Origin: Aselliscus stoliczkanus | Lineage: Eukaryota; Chordata; Mammalia; Chiroptera; Hipposideridae | Assembly: GCA_033961575.1 (NCBI GenBank) | Contig: CM066729.1 | Location: 101,024,501-101,088,500, forward strand | Length of the DNA stretch: 64,000 bases | Direction: 5' to 3' | Shown: piece by piece, positions 34,879 through 45,721 of the stretch | How positions within the stretch are numbered: the stretch's first letter is position 1 | Layout of the letters: every line of letters begins with the position of its first letter | The notes under the pieces: generated by a model | Databases searched by the model: none | What the model saw: the letters and a program-made list of their open reading frames with translations, nothing else | What the model was told of the DNA's origin: nothing | Position numbers and translations under genes: made by a program

Positions 34879-35560
34879 TGTCGCCAGAGGCTCACGGGGA
34901 CTATCAAGAGAGGACTCATCCCAGAGCTGCGGTGACCAGGTTCTTATCTCCGCACAAGAAAGATTTCAAGAGGGAAACAGATGCAGGAAAGTAAAGGCTA
35001 TTTATTTAAAATGAAACAACACACTTAAGAGGACAGAGCCTGTGGATGAACTCAGAGACTGAGTCTCCCTGAGGGAGTCTTGATCAGGGGTTTATGCTTT
35101 CTGGGCAGGGAACTGGTGGCACCCAATTGATGTAATTCATTTATTCATATCCTCCCCCTGGGCGGGAAATTTTATTTCCCAATTTTCCTTCCTTATTTGG
35201 TTCCTCCGGAACTGTCATGGCATCAGATGCATGATGGAAGTCATAATAATGGCAATAAAAATGACGTTATAATGCCATTAAAATTAGGTAAAGGATAGGT
35301 CACCAGTCAAGGGGATTAGCTTTGCTGGATGAAACTGGTTCTTGTTTTGCTCCAGCCACAGGTGCTGGATACAGCCACTTGGTACTTGTGTAACCAGTGA
35401 GGAACCACTCACACCATACCCTGGAGGGAGTTGTCAATTTCCTAGGCTACCTATCTATCCAGCCTCACCTAGAGGCTAGTTTCATTTCAGAATTCAGAAC
35501 TTAGGCTTCTGGAAAGTAAACGTGGCATATATATGCAGTGCCTGCAGTTAGAACCCCATA
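34879..35560 (-). repeat. LTR-like repeat, right end uncertain
   Basis: The block starts TGTCGCCAGAGGCTCACGGG, is richer in GC than its surroundings, contains TATTTATTTAAAATGAAAC and a CCCCCTGGGCGGGAAATTTT segment, and shares 35185-35345 with 29385-29545. The layout suggests an LTR in minus orientation, but I could not fix its right end or a target duplication. Confidence 0.5.
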
Positions 35561-36230
35561 ATCAAACTACTTGTTCTGCAGTGAAATATGTGCATATATA
35601 CCCAAGTGGGTTAAATAAAAAGTTTAAAGAGCATCAGTTAAAGTTCAGTTGGCCGTCAGATGGTTTGGCCCCAAATACAAGAAAATGCTGAATTGTTAGA
35701 GGTTTTTGACTTTCAGAATTAGGTTTGAATTACAGTCTTGGGGAAACTGGTTTGGGGTAGGGTTAGAAGAAACTTGGGGTTTTTCTTGTTTGTTTTTTGA
35801 AAAAAAGGAGACAGGAGTAGTCAGAAAATTAGGAGAATCCTCCTTTCAATGAAAGGTAGTGACAAATGCCGAAGGTTAACATTGTGTATAATTTTTTTCT
35901 CATTTGGATGTACATTTCTTGAAGCATGTCACATTGATCTTGGTATTCATCATTCCTTATACCAAGTATGGACCCCTTTAATATATGCTGTACTATATTA
36001 ATCTTATGTTCTGGCAAATAACCATTATTTGTGATATTAATGAGTTTAATATACTTAAAGAAACATTCATATGGTATATGTATAAATATGCTTACTTCTA
36101 AATTTGTTCAATAATCAGAAGAGATAAAGTATATGAAAACTCTGAAAAGTGAAGCCTTATAAAGTATTCTTCATATTATATAGAAGACTAGAGAACATTC
36201 ATCAAGCTTTCGGGATTTTTTTCCCTCTAG

Positions 36231-36344
36231 ATTACTCAATCTCTGAAATTCTGGATAAGGAAAGCATGTGAAATAAAAACCAATGCAGTTTCTATTGAAA
36301 GAGTTTGTGAATATGAACAACAACAACAACAAATGGAAAAAGAA
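36231..36344 (+). pseudogene. ABCC13: ABCC13 exon remnant, intact, with CAA expansion
   Basis: A 114-nt exon of exactly 38 codons between acceptor TTCCCTCTAG and donor GTAAAC. It reads ITQSLKFWIRKACEI, KTNAVSIERVCEYE, then five Gln codons (all CAA) and MEKE. This is the last TMD2 helix with the SIERV motif. It has no stop or shift. The five CAA codons replace what is usually a short acidic stretch, so they look like slippage growth in a gene no longer under selection. Confidence 0.88.
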
Positions 36345-37469
36345 GTAAACACTCCAAATAAACAATAAATGTATGCAGGATTAAGATATTATAATAAAGC
36401 ACCTTGAATTGATATTTAAAAAAAATTAAAACAAAAACTGTATTGTCAAATTCTTGTTGTAATATTCAGCATGTCATTGAAATTAAACCCACTCTATTAT
36501 AAAATACCCCCTTATTTTATATAACACTAGAATAGTACAAACCTTGCTAATTAAATTGGGACAGTCCGTAAATTGTAAAGTACATCCCTATTTTGGTTGT
36601 TACAAAAATGAAATAGATCACCTGCTTTTAAAGGCACAGTGATTTGTCTGTTACCAGTATATTGTAAAATATGCAACCTAAGATTATATCTTTGTGAGGA
36701 TTTTACATTGAGAAAAGTGTCTTAATACAGTCATGTCATAATTATTTAAATCTGATTGTGCAATTTTTAAATTAACTACATCTTTATTGCTTATACCTTC
36801 TGTTCCATTTATTCATCATTAACATTTCTGTGGATGGAAAGGAGGAGAATAAATGAGTCAGTTTTGTTCCCTGTAATTACCTATAATTTGTGAGGGAGAA
36901 GTATTAGATTATTGACATAATATAGTATTTGAGTTAGCTACATATTTTACTAACCTGGGTTACTTCTGCCTTCCAGTTCCATGAATTAACAGGGTAAATG
37001 TTAAAGGTGACTTGAATTCCTGTATATTCTTCAATCTACCTATAAAGGTATTTGAATCTTCATGAAACTTCTCTTTTGCTCATAACTGTGAGGAAGAAGG
37101 TTCCCTCCTCCAAGTGAAAACCTCAATTTCCAGTTTTGCTTTTGATGATATCCCTTCATATCTTCTCTCAGACCTTGCACCTCTAACCTCCTCTAATTCT
37201 TACATTCAGCACCCCAGCTCCCTTGCTCCTCTAAGCCTGTAAATATGCTAAAATATTTTCTGCATCTTCCAACTACTACCTAAATTTTGAATCTTCCCTA
37301 GATCTCATCTTTTTTCAAACAAATATGAAAGATTAGTCTATCTTCACAATCTCCAGTTACCAATATTCAGTTTGCTTAATGTATTGTTATAGGATGACTA
37401 ATATAAAATTTTGTTGTCTAATATCGTGTTATTAATAGTATATATATTCTTATATTGGAAACAATGTAT

Positions 37470-37508
37470 GTGTCTACACACACAAACACACACACTCACA
37501 CACATTAA
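37470..37508 (+). repeat. (AC)n microsatellite
   Basis: Impure run of CA units. Confidence 0.85.
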
Positions 37509-37659
37509 AAACAATTACCTTTATGTAATTTGATGCAAGTTGTGACAAATCCTGTTGCAGAAACTATTGATGTGAAAGAAGTAAATTTGTCCAAATAACC
37601 TGTATTTCTTCTATCATTCTTTATTTGACTCTCTTCAAACAGACTTTAAATCTCATGCC

Positions 37660-38195
37660 TCCATGGAACCTGCCCTTGTCAAGATCACAAGGGGTCCCCT
37701 CTCAATCCACACTTTTCCTGATCTAACATTTGACACTGGTAATCACTCCCTCTCATGCAAACACTTCGCTGCCCAGGCACCATGCTCTTTTGAGTATTCT
37801 TCTGCCTCCTGCTCTTCCTCCAATATTTCGGACGGGCCCCTGTCTCAGGTCAGGTGTAGTCAGTTCCCTTTGCCTGGAAAGCTCTTGCGCCTATGTGTAA
37901 ATGGCTTGTTCCCTCATCATTTCCAATCAAGCCTTCCTAACCACCCTACTTAAAATTACATCACCATCACTAACCTCATCTAATTCCTGTCTTCCAAAAC
38001 TCACCTATTTCCTGTCTTTCAAAGCTTTGCCATCATCTAACATTCTAAAAGGGCTGTGTGGTTCTTTCAGTTTCTCTCTACTAGGATGTATACTCCATAA
38101 GGGCAAGAATTTTTATGTATTTTGCACACTGCTGAATCTCCTGCAACTAAATCACTGACTGGCATAGTAAATACTCAATATTTGAGGAATGAATG
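37660..38195 (+). repeat. L2 LINE 3' end
   Basis: L2-like text: 'TTCCCTTTGCCTGGAAAGCT', 'CTACTAGGATGTATACTCCA', 'TAAGGGCAAGAATTTTTATG' and the end 'AATATTTGAGGAATGAATG'. An L2-like, CT-rich lead-in begins near 37100. The open frames at 37663-38158 are chance frames. Confidence 0.7.
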
Positions 38196-38526
38196 TATGA
38201 CAAATTACCTTCTTTTCAGCTAAAATTTCAGGAAGGTTATATTTACTTAGCTTCCTTATAGGGTTTTAGTAGATTTTTCTTAATAATTTGATGGGCAATA
38301 GGAAGCCTTGTTACCTATCAAAATTTATTTCTATGATTTTCTTACAACTAGATGAGAAGTTTTATGTTGGTAACATTTAAAACTCTTTTCAGAAAACCAT
38401 AATGTTTACAAATGTTGTTTTTCATCACTTATTTCACCACTTGTTTATATGCATGAGAATGATTTTTTGTAGGGAAAGGTATTTTTTATGGTAATTAGAG
38501 TTTAAAGAATATTTATTTGTTTTAAG

Positions 38527-38670
38527 GCACTGTGGATAGTGTCTAAAAGGCCTCCATCACAATGGTCCAATAAAGAGATAATGGAATTTATTAATTATCA
38601 GGCTTTATACCCAGATGATCTTGGTTGAGCATTACAAGATAGCACTTTTCAGACTTATGGGGAAGAGAAG
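38527..38670 (+). pseudogene. ABCC13: ABCC13 exon remnant: TMD2-NBD2 linker and NBD2 start
   Basis: A 144-nt exon (48 codons) between an AG acceptor and donor GTAACA. It reads ALWIVSKRPPSQWS, then NKEIMEFINYQALY, PDDLG*ALQDSTFQT and YGEEK. The KRPP motif and the NYQ strand before NBD2 are typical of ABCC proteins. One stop (TGA) stands where Leu is expected. It joins in phase to the Walker A exon. Confidence 0.9.
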
Positions 38671-38899
38671 GTAACATATACATTTCATAAGTTTCACTTT
38701 CCCTTTTATCTGAATGCAATCATTGTTAAGGCCAAAGTATTGTATACTATAAGGTATTGAATATAAGATGTGTCTCTTGTTCAAATTTCAAATAAAAGTA
38801 ATAAAGACATGGTTGATGTGTACAGAATTAAGTTTTTCCTCTATAAATAAAAAATATTTTTTAAATTGTTCATACTCTAACGTGAAACATGACTTTAGT

Positions 38900-38978
38900 A
38901 TGTTTTTTCAGCTTTATCAAGGTACAATAAATACACAAAAATAGTATGTATATAAGATGTGTAACATGATGTAACGTG

Positions 38979-39039
<61 letters not shown>

Positions 39040-39620
39040 CTATACCACAATCAAGTTAAATAACATATTCATCTCAATCACATAGTCACAAGGGTTTTAG
39101 TGTTTTTTTTGGCTGTGGTAAGAACACTTAAGATCTATTCTCTTAGCAAATTTCAAGTATATAGTATACAATACAGCATTATTAACTATAGACACCCGTT
39201 GCCCACATCTCATAACTGAAAGTTTGTAACCTTTGACCAACATCTTCTCATTTTTCCCACCCCTCAGCCTCTTGGTAACCACCGTTTACTCTCTGGTACT
39301 GAGTTTGACTTTTTTAGATTCCAGATATAGGTGAGATCATACAGTATTTGTCTTTCTCTGTCTGGCTTATTTCATGTAGCATAATGTCCTCCAGGTTCAT
39401 TCATGTTGCCAAAAATGTCAGGATTTCCTTCTTTTTTAATGGATGAAAAGTATTCCCACACACATACATTGCTTTTATCCATTTGTCTGTGAACAGGCAC
39501 TTAGGTTGTTTCCATATCTTGGATATTATGAATAATGCTGCAGTGAACATAGGGGTGCAGATTATTCTTTGAGATTCTAATTTCATTTCCTTTGATATCC
39601 GGTAGAATATATACTTTGTT
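38900..39620 (-). repeat. L1 3' part, antisense, with (AT)n
   Basis: Antisense L1 text: 'CTTTTTTAGATTCCAGATAT', 'TCTCTGTCTGGCTTATTTCA', 'ATGTCCTCCAGGTTCATTCA' and 'TTGTCTGTGAACAGGCACTT'. It covers the ORF2 end and 3' UTR. A pure (AT)n run of 54 bp lies inside at 38982-39035. Stops throughout. Confidence 0.8.
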
Positions 39621-40888
39621 TTTACTTGCTCTATGAAGTGAAGTGCAACAATAAGACAATAAGATAATAGTTACCTAAAATACAGTAAATCCATAGGGGA
39701 GAACATTTGTATAGTCAATGACATACTTTCCAAGGTATTGAGATGGGGAAATGCTTGAGATGTAATTTAGTTACTAAAAACTATATACAAAACTGTTGAT
39801 AGTGTATCAGTTTTGCGTTTTTTACAATCAAAGAGATACAAACTTTAGCAAAAATACTAGAAGGATAAATGTTCTAAAACATGAATAGTAGTTCTCCCCA
39901 GGTGATGGGATTTGGGATAACTTTTACTTTCTTTAATATATTTTCCCACATTCATCAAAACCTTTTATGAAACCATTATTTTCTTAATCAGAAAGATGTT
40001 TTATAAATAAGTAAAAGTTAAACAAATAGTAATAACCATAATGTCTTACTTTCCCTTTTTCAGAGACCTGTCTTCTATAACCCCAATCCTCTGCTTTTCT
40101 GATCCTCTAATCCAAACCCACCTCAGTGACATCAAGGACAGAAATATTTTTGGAACAAATGAAATCACTGTGGAATTTTGATTACCCCAATTAATTCAAC
40201 AGATTCCTAGTTTTTCTGATCTCCTTTGTCAGATTTAAGATTTGCGATCTTTTATTAGGGTAAAGTAATATTCTCCCTGCCTAATGTTCCCATTAACACC
40301 AAGAAACAAATCAGCACCTAGAAGAGATCGCTCTAGTTCTCATTGCATTATCTATGGCCATCCTAGTAGTTCTAATGCAGTAGTTGTTTCATTACAACAA
40401 GGACATTTGCAGGCATTCCTTTAGATTTTTTAGTCTATCTGGCAAAGTCTTCTAAGCCTCTTTGTTTGTTTTCTGGTTTATTATTGTGGGGAGGGAGAAG
40501 GTGGGCAGAGAAACTTCATTTTAAAAGTCCCAGTAAAATCATTCCATTATCAGTGTCTCCTTTGCCCACACCCTCGCTGGCTAGTCAAGGGAGTGTTCAG
40601 GGATGACCCACTCTTTCTGGAGCTGCTGGCGTGTTCCAGCTAGGTGGTAACTAAATTACTAAAATTAGGTGGACAACACATAATAGCTCGAGTCTTTCCA
40701 GAGACTAAGGAGTGTCTGGATAAAGACTGATCCTTGGTAGTCACAGTACATCTTCCATGTTAGCCAAGGTTATTCTAGTTGGCAAAATTAGATCCCAACT
40801 GACCCAACACTAAATATATTTGTCAGTGCAAAGCTCTCATTCCCTTTCAAAAATACAGTTTGAACTGTTTATGATCATTTCATTATAG

Positions 40889-41046
40889 ATTGGACTTGTG
40901 GAAAAGACTGGAGCAGGCAAATCAACACTATGGAATTGTCATTTACAATTGTGGAGAGATCAGAAGGTGAAATTATTATCGATTGAATGATAATACCGAC
41001 TGTTAGACTTCATGACCATTGTAGTAAACTTAATAGTATTCCATAG
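40889..41046 (+). pseudogene. ABCC13: ABCC13 exon remnant: NBD2 Walker A
   Basis: After acceptor CATTATAG it reads IGLVEKTGAGKSTLWNC, a Walker A motif (GKST present). One base is lost after Cys. The frame then reads FTIVERSEGEIIID, a stop (TGA for the usual Gly codon), MIIPTVRLHDH and SIP, ending with TAG where CAG (Gln) is usual, right before donor GTAAAG at 41047. The length of 158 nt is one short of whole codons. This is the last ABCC13 piece I can recognise. Confidence 0.9.
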
Positions 41047-42795
41047 GTAAAGCCTGTTTTGCCAAGAGTCTTCCTTAATTCCCTTAAGATGAACTTCTTT
41101 TAATGTGTTCCTTCCAAGCATATAAATTCATTTTTTGGAAGCCAGATCATATTAAATGTATTATGAAAAATCACCATGTAGTTGAATCCTATTAGACAGT
41201 CTTACTCTAAAGCATTCTTCCTAAGTGCATTCATCTCTTTGAAAAATTGGTACATCACTTTGCCAGTTTTATTCATCATAGTAAATGTAAATAAAATTCA
41301 AATGAAGAGATCGGGCTGTAATGCATTGGTATTTTTTGGAGGAAAAAAATTACTGAAGCTTTTGCTTCTTTGGTAGTTTGATGTAGTTTTTTTGATTCAT
41401 GAAGTTTAGGAATATGTTTTTAAAAGTAAAAAGAACAATAATTCAGTGAAATCTTTTTTCTTAAGTCCTTTGATTTTTCCATCCATGGTATCAAAGGAAC
41501 TTGATCATTAACAAGTATACAAATTAGCTCAAGAATTAGCCTCTGCACTCAAAGATGACTTATTCAGTTGCGTTTGAGTATTTTAAGCTGAGCATTTGTG
41601 AAATATCTTTGTAGAGTGTGTTATCATCTCAAAATATCTGAAAATACTATTATATCTTTGTCATAGTATTTAAACATATATATGAGTATTTATGAATTTA
41701 CTTCAAAACAAATTTGAGTAAGTTCTGGAATCCTGGCAGGTAAAAAAAAAATAGTGGAGAAAAGTGATACATTACACATCCCTCTCATAAATAAATACAG
41801 GTGTAGTGAAATGTAGTTGTGAAAGGCATGTTGGTATATTGGAAAGAGTGTGAGCTTGTCCTCTTTCAATCTCCTCAATCACCTACCTTCTGTGTGGCCT
41901 TGACAAGAAGAGCTCTTTGGAATTTCCAGTTCACTATTTGTAAAATGGGGATATTCTATTTTTCTGGGTTGGTGTGCTGATTGATAATATTCTATACGCA
42001 CTCTATATTCATTATTATTGTGATTGTTGTTGACATTATTAATAAGAGGAAGAGAATCAGGAAGTTTATGATTTAATCTAAATTAGTTTGAAATATATTT
42101 GCTCCAAAACATTTAGAAGTGACACATAAGCATTTTTTTTGTGTGCTAAGGAAAGTGATATAGGATAAATTTTTGAATTCATATTTATAAAACTTGGTTT
42201 ATCAATACACTTGTGATTTGTTATTGGTTTATTGCCCTGATATACATAGTAGAAAATGTAATGTGATCAGAGTGTAAGACTAAATTGAATGTTTCAGAAT
42301 GTTTGACAGTGGAGAGCAGTGGGAATTTGGCATACATATTAATACAACTTCAGTCACCACTAATTTCCTCTGAGCAGCTGCTTCTGGGTCAGTTCTGAGC
42401 ATTTGTGTGACAATTTCCAGGCATTAACAGAACAGGCTTCTGTTTTCCCTGCATTACCATATCTATGATTTTACAGAGGTAAGGACAAGAATGTTGGCTA
42501 CGATGCATAAGGTCTTGAAAACTTGTTTCATACATTTTTTCTGATTTTTCAGTAGAATCGTTCCTTTTTATTCCACCTTGGCCAGAAGCAGAAGCCCAAC
42601 AAATGACAATTTGACCAAATGTATAACCACAAAGTTAGGGTTACAAGTTTAAAAGTGCAAGGATGAAAAAGAAAGAAAAAGGAAGGAAGGAAGGAAGGTA
42701 GAAAGGAAGGGAGTGTAAACAAGTAAGAGGCTTATTTTTCTCAGGCAAAATAAGTCCCTAGGTAGAAAGGACAAAGTTGGCTAGAGCGGTCGGTT
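41047..42795. other. ABCC13: Expected place of last ABCC13 exons; none recognised
   Basis: The remaining NBD2 exons (DPVLFSG region, signature, Walker B, H-loop) were not found. A MIR lies at 41827-42052 (CTGTGTGGCCTTGACAAG, TTTGTAAAATGGGGATATTC). A GGAA run is at 42680-42703. Otherwise AT-rich and unassigned. Confidence 0.45.
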
Positions 42796-42847
42796 CCATC
42801 ACACTACGTGGCTGCTTCTATCCATCACACTACGTGGCTGCTTCTAT
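42796..42847 (+). repeat. 26-bp tandem duplication, two perfect units
   Basis: The unit CCATCACACTACGTGGCTGC plus TTCTAT occurs twice without change, so the duplication is recent. It stands just left of the SINE at 42901. Confidence 0.95.
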
Positions 42848-42900
42848 CTTTTGCTCAACCATCCACATTACGTGTGTTGGTTGGTAGTTGCGAACTCATT

Positions 42901-43332
42901 GCTTTTTTTTTTTTTTTAAGATTTCATTGGGGAATTGGGGATGGGGAATAGCGTTGGGGAACCCGGGAAGGGGAACAGACAAGTTGTTGTCCTTTTGTTC
43001 TTCAGTCTAGTTGTGGAGGACGTTGCTTCACTGGCCCATGTTGGTATCATCATTGCGCTCTTCTCGGGTGAGGCAGATCAGTCGCCGGCCTCTGGACGGC
43101 CACTCACAGCGGCTCTTGGCAGCTCATACCGGGCCAGCCACTCACTGTAGCCTATGGCAGCCACTGCAGCAGTGGCTGCAGCCTACACCGTTGCCCGGTC
43201 TCGCAGCCCAGCTCCAGGTGGAGCTGTTGTTACCTGTAGAGGGCGGTGTCACTGGTCCTCATATGTGGGATCTGAACAGGGGCCGCTGGCATCCCAAGCC
43301 AGCTCTTAACCAATGCACCACTTGGCCTGCCC
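42901..43332 (-). repeat. Long (~420 bp) bat SINE, complete
   Basis: Minus-strand copy, head at 43332 (GGCAGGCCAAGTGGTGCATT) and A tail at 42903-42918. Target duplication GCGAACTCATT / GCAAACTCATT at 42890-42900 and 43333-43343, one change. The open frames at 42935-43391 belong to this SINE, not to a gene. Confidence 0.9.
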
Positions 43333-43343
43333 GCAAACTCATT

Positions 43344-44389
43344 TTTTTATCTCCAGCATCATGTCAGCATTCCAAGAAAGGAATGGTGTAGAACAAGATG
43401 TTTGTGTAATCCAAATATGTACACTTAAAAACAAAAGCCTATGGTTTCCACCTTGTGATTTTTGCTCACCTCTCAATAGTCAGAATTATGTCACAGAGCC
43501 ATCCCTAGTTGCAAAAGATGGGAAAGTTTTAAAGTAGTAGTAGTTGCTGCTCCCCAAAAACTGGGTTCTGAAAGAATGAAAAGATCTTGCAGTAGCATTT
43601 AGTAGGGTCTGTCACTACTTTTTGCCACCAAGCCCCTTTTAATCATGACAAAATGATCTGTTTAGCAATTTGGAAGACAAAGGAAGGAGAGTCATTACAA
43701 TTAATAATTGAGATCCAATTTCCAATATATAAGCAGTGTTTAATGTAAATTGATGAAATCTAAATAGGATAAATGTGTTATCTTTTATATACATAAATAG
43801 TTATATATAGTTATAAAATTACAAGTGCTATATCATTTCAATTATTTTAGGATGTATTTAGGGTAAACCAAACAATAGTTAATTCAATGAGGTGTAAAAC
43901 AAACTCTATTAGTTCTTGCTTTGACTTCCAAATAATGTGAGGCAAACTGTCTATTAATTCTTTCAAAATAACTGTTTTACCAAATTTTTTTTATCAAGAT
44001 AATTCTAAATAACTTGCAGAAATTTTAGACCCATAGAATCAGTGTCTTGAGAATATTAGGGAAAATAATAACTGATATTGTGGTAACATTTTCTTATAAT
44101 CCTACAAAAAATGGGCAAGCTACTGAACTTTTTTGTTCATTTCCCTATGTTTCTACCATATGCATCTATTCACAATATTTAGCACTTTCTATGTGCTAGG
44201 CACTCACAAAAACCCAGTAAAGTAGGTACTGTTTTCATAATTTTGTATTTAAAATTTTCTAAATTTAAGTTTGCTTGTCAGAAACGGAAAGGAGTAACAC
44301 TATCTAAACCTTGAATTTTAACATTATCTGGTAAACAAGATACTACCCAACAGTACTGAACACAAAAGGTGCTATGGGATTGTATCATG
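43344..44389. other. Unassigned AT-rich stretch
   Basis: Nothing recognised except a weak MIR-like piece at 44170-44235 (CTATGTGCTAGGCACTCAC). Confidence 0.35.
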
Positions 44390-44614
44390 GGATGGATAAG
44401 GCAGCAGAGTATTGGAGTTAAGCATGGACTGGATTGGAATCATGACTCTGCTATCTATTAGCTGTATAATCCTGGGGAAATTACCTAATACATCTGTGCA
44501 TGAATTTCCATCTGAAAATGGAGATAATACCTACTCATAAATTTGTTAGAACAAAAGTTAAATTGGTATTACTATAGAAAACAATCTTGATACATAGTAA
44601 ACTCTATTATTTAT
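44390..44614 (+). repeat. MIR SINE
   Basis: MIR order is clear: GGATTGGAATCATGACTCTG, AGCTGTATAATCCTGGGGAA and ATGGAGATAATACCTACTC. Diverged. Confidence 0.75.
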
Positions 44615-45118
44615 TGCTGAATAAGAAATCAATCAAAAGTTTGATAGCTTAAAATAACAGAAATGTATTATCTCAGTTTCCATGAATCAGAAATCTGGAG
44701 GCCACTTAGCTGGGTGGTGTGGTTTAAGGTCTCTCATGAGATTATAAATTTCAGCTGCAGCTGCATCATCTGAAGCCTTGACTAGGAAGGGAGGGTTCAT
44801 TTTCCAGAAGGCTCTCAGAGCTGGAAGGTGGTGCTATCAGGTGGGGTCCTGTTCACCTACACCTCTCATCTTCCAGGGCGTCTCTTCAACTGTATTCACC
44901 AGAATTGCCTGGTCTTTACATCAAGAGCATGTGCCCTTGACAGAAACCAGTCTTGTTACAATCCAATTTCAGAAGTGACATCCCAAACACTTCTGCCCTA
45001 TTCTGTTCATTAGCAGTGACTCATCAAAACTTGCCCAAATTCAAGAAAAGAGGATGACACAAAGAAGTGAATAAGAGGTTAGGGTCTTTGGCAGCCACAG
45101 TGGAGGCTGCCTACCTTT
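44615..45118 (+). repeat. Old ERVL-type LTR, probable
   Basis: It begins ATTATTTATTGCTGAATAAG and contains 'GATAGCTTAAAATAACAGAA', 'GGCCACTTAGCTGGGTGGT' and 'GGTCTCTCATGAGATTATAA', which is the layout of MLT2-like LTRs as I remember them. The open frames at 44778-45013 have no known product. Confidence 0.5.
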
Positions 45119-45715
45119 TGGGGGCACTGTATATTTGTTAAATAAGTATGGAAGTGTAACTGTATTTCCTCATACATTTGAGTCCCTCAGCAACACTAGT
45201 TAAAATAACTTTGGAGGAATCACAGGAATTAACATTGGGAGAATCAAGTCTATCTTTCAGGGCTCATCTGAAGACTACATTAATCAAATGAACTCCTCTA
45301 AAAATGTTGCGTTTCTTGTCCAAAAACAATAAAACTTTATTAAAAAATTATAAAGTATTAACCACCAACCAAAGGATTACAGCAGTCTATTATGCAGGAT
45401 TATTTATTATCTAGATCCATTTCGGTCTTGGCTCCATTAGAGTCAGAATCCATGAATTGGTATTCAGGATTCTAGATAGTGTTTATGTGATACAGGGACT
45501 GTCCCTTGTAAATTAGGGAAATAAGTAGAAAAGTAAGCAATTCCAGAGACATTCAGGATGCAGGGAATGAGGCAATCGCTGTAGGTCACGTGCCATGAGA
45601 ATCAGATCAGCTCTAACCCCACTTCCTTTCTTATTTATATACATCAAAAATGTACTCAGGCTTAGTCCTGAATGGAAAATAAAGTACATAGTTTAAAACA
45701 AACTGCAAAGTTGTA

Positions 45716-45721
45716 TTTATT
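45716..45721 (-). terminator. HSPA13: Candidate HSPA13 polyadenylation signal
   Basis: AATAAA on the minus strand about 2.5 kb after the HSPA13 stop, followed within 35 bases by a T-rich stretch (GCAGTTTGTTTTAAAC). A second AATAAA on the same strand at about 45335 is followed by GTTTTATTGTTTTTGG and is an equally good candidate. Which one is used cannot be told from sequence. Confidence 0.4.

Larger units (their letters stand above)
2320..41046 (+). pseudogene. ABCC13: ABCC13 pseudogene, ABC subfamily C transporter (nine exon remnants)
   Basis: Nine separate exon-sized pieces translate into consecutive parts of one ABCC (MRP-type) transporter, in gene order on one strand: 2320-2494, 6197-6365, 7794-7990, 22365-22424, 22859-23076, 33927-34053, 36231-36344, 38527-38670, 40889-41046. 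Most keep an AG acceptor and GT donor and matching phase. ABCC proteins are full transporters (TMD-NBD-TMD-NBD) that export organic anions. This copy cannot make one: there are at least eight in-frame stops, several frameshifts, one lost acceptor and unfound exons. The symbol rests on ABCC-type sequence plus its place next to HSPA13, as on human 21q11.2; ABCC13 is known to have degenerated in several mammals. A spliced, untranslated transcript is possible. Confidence 0.85.
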
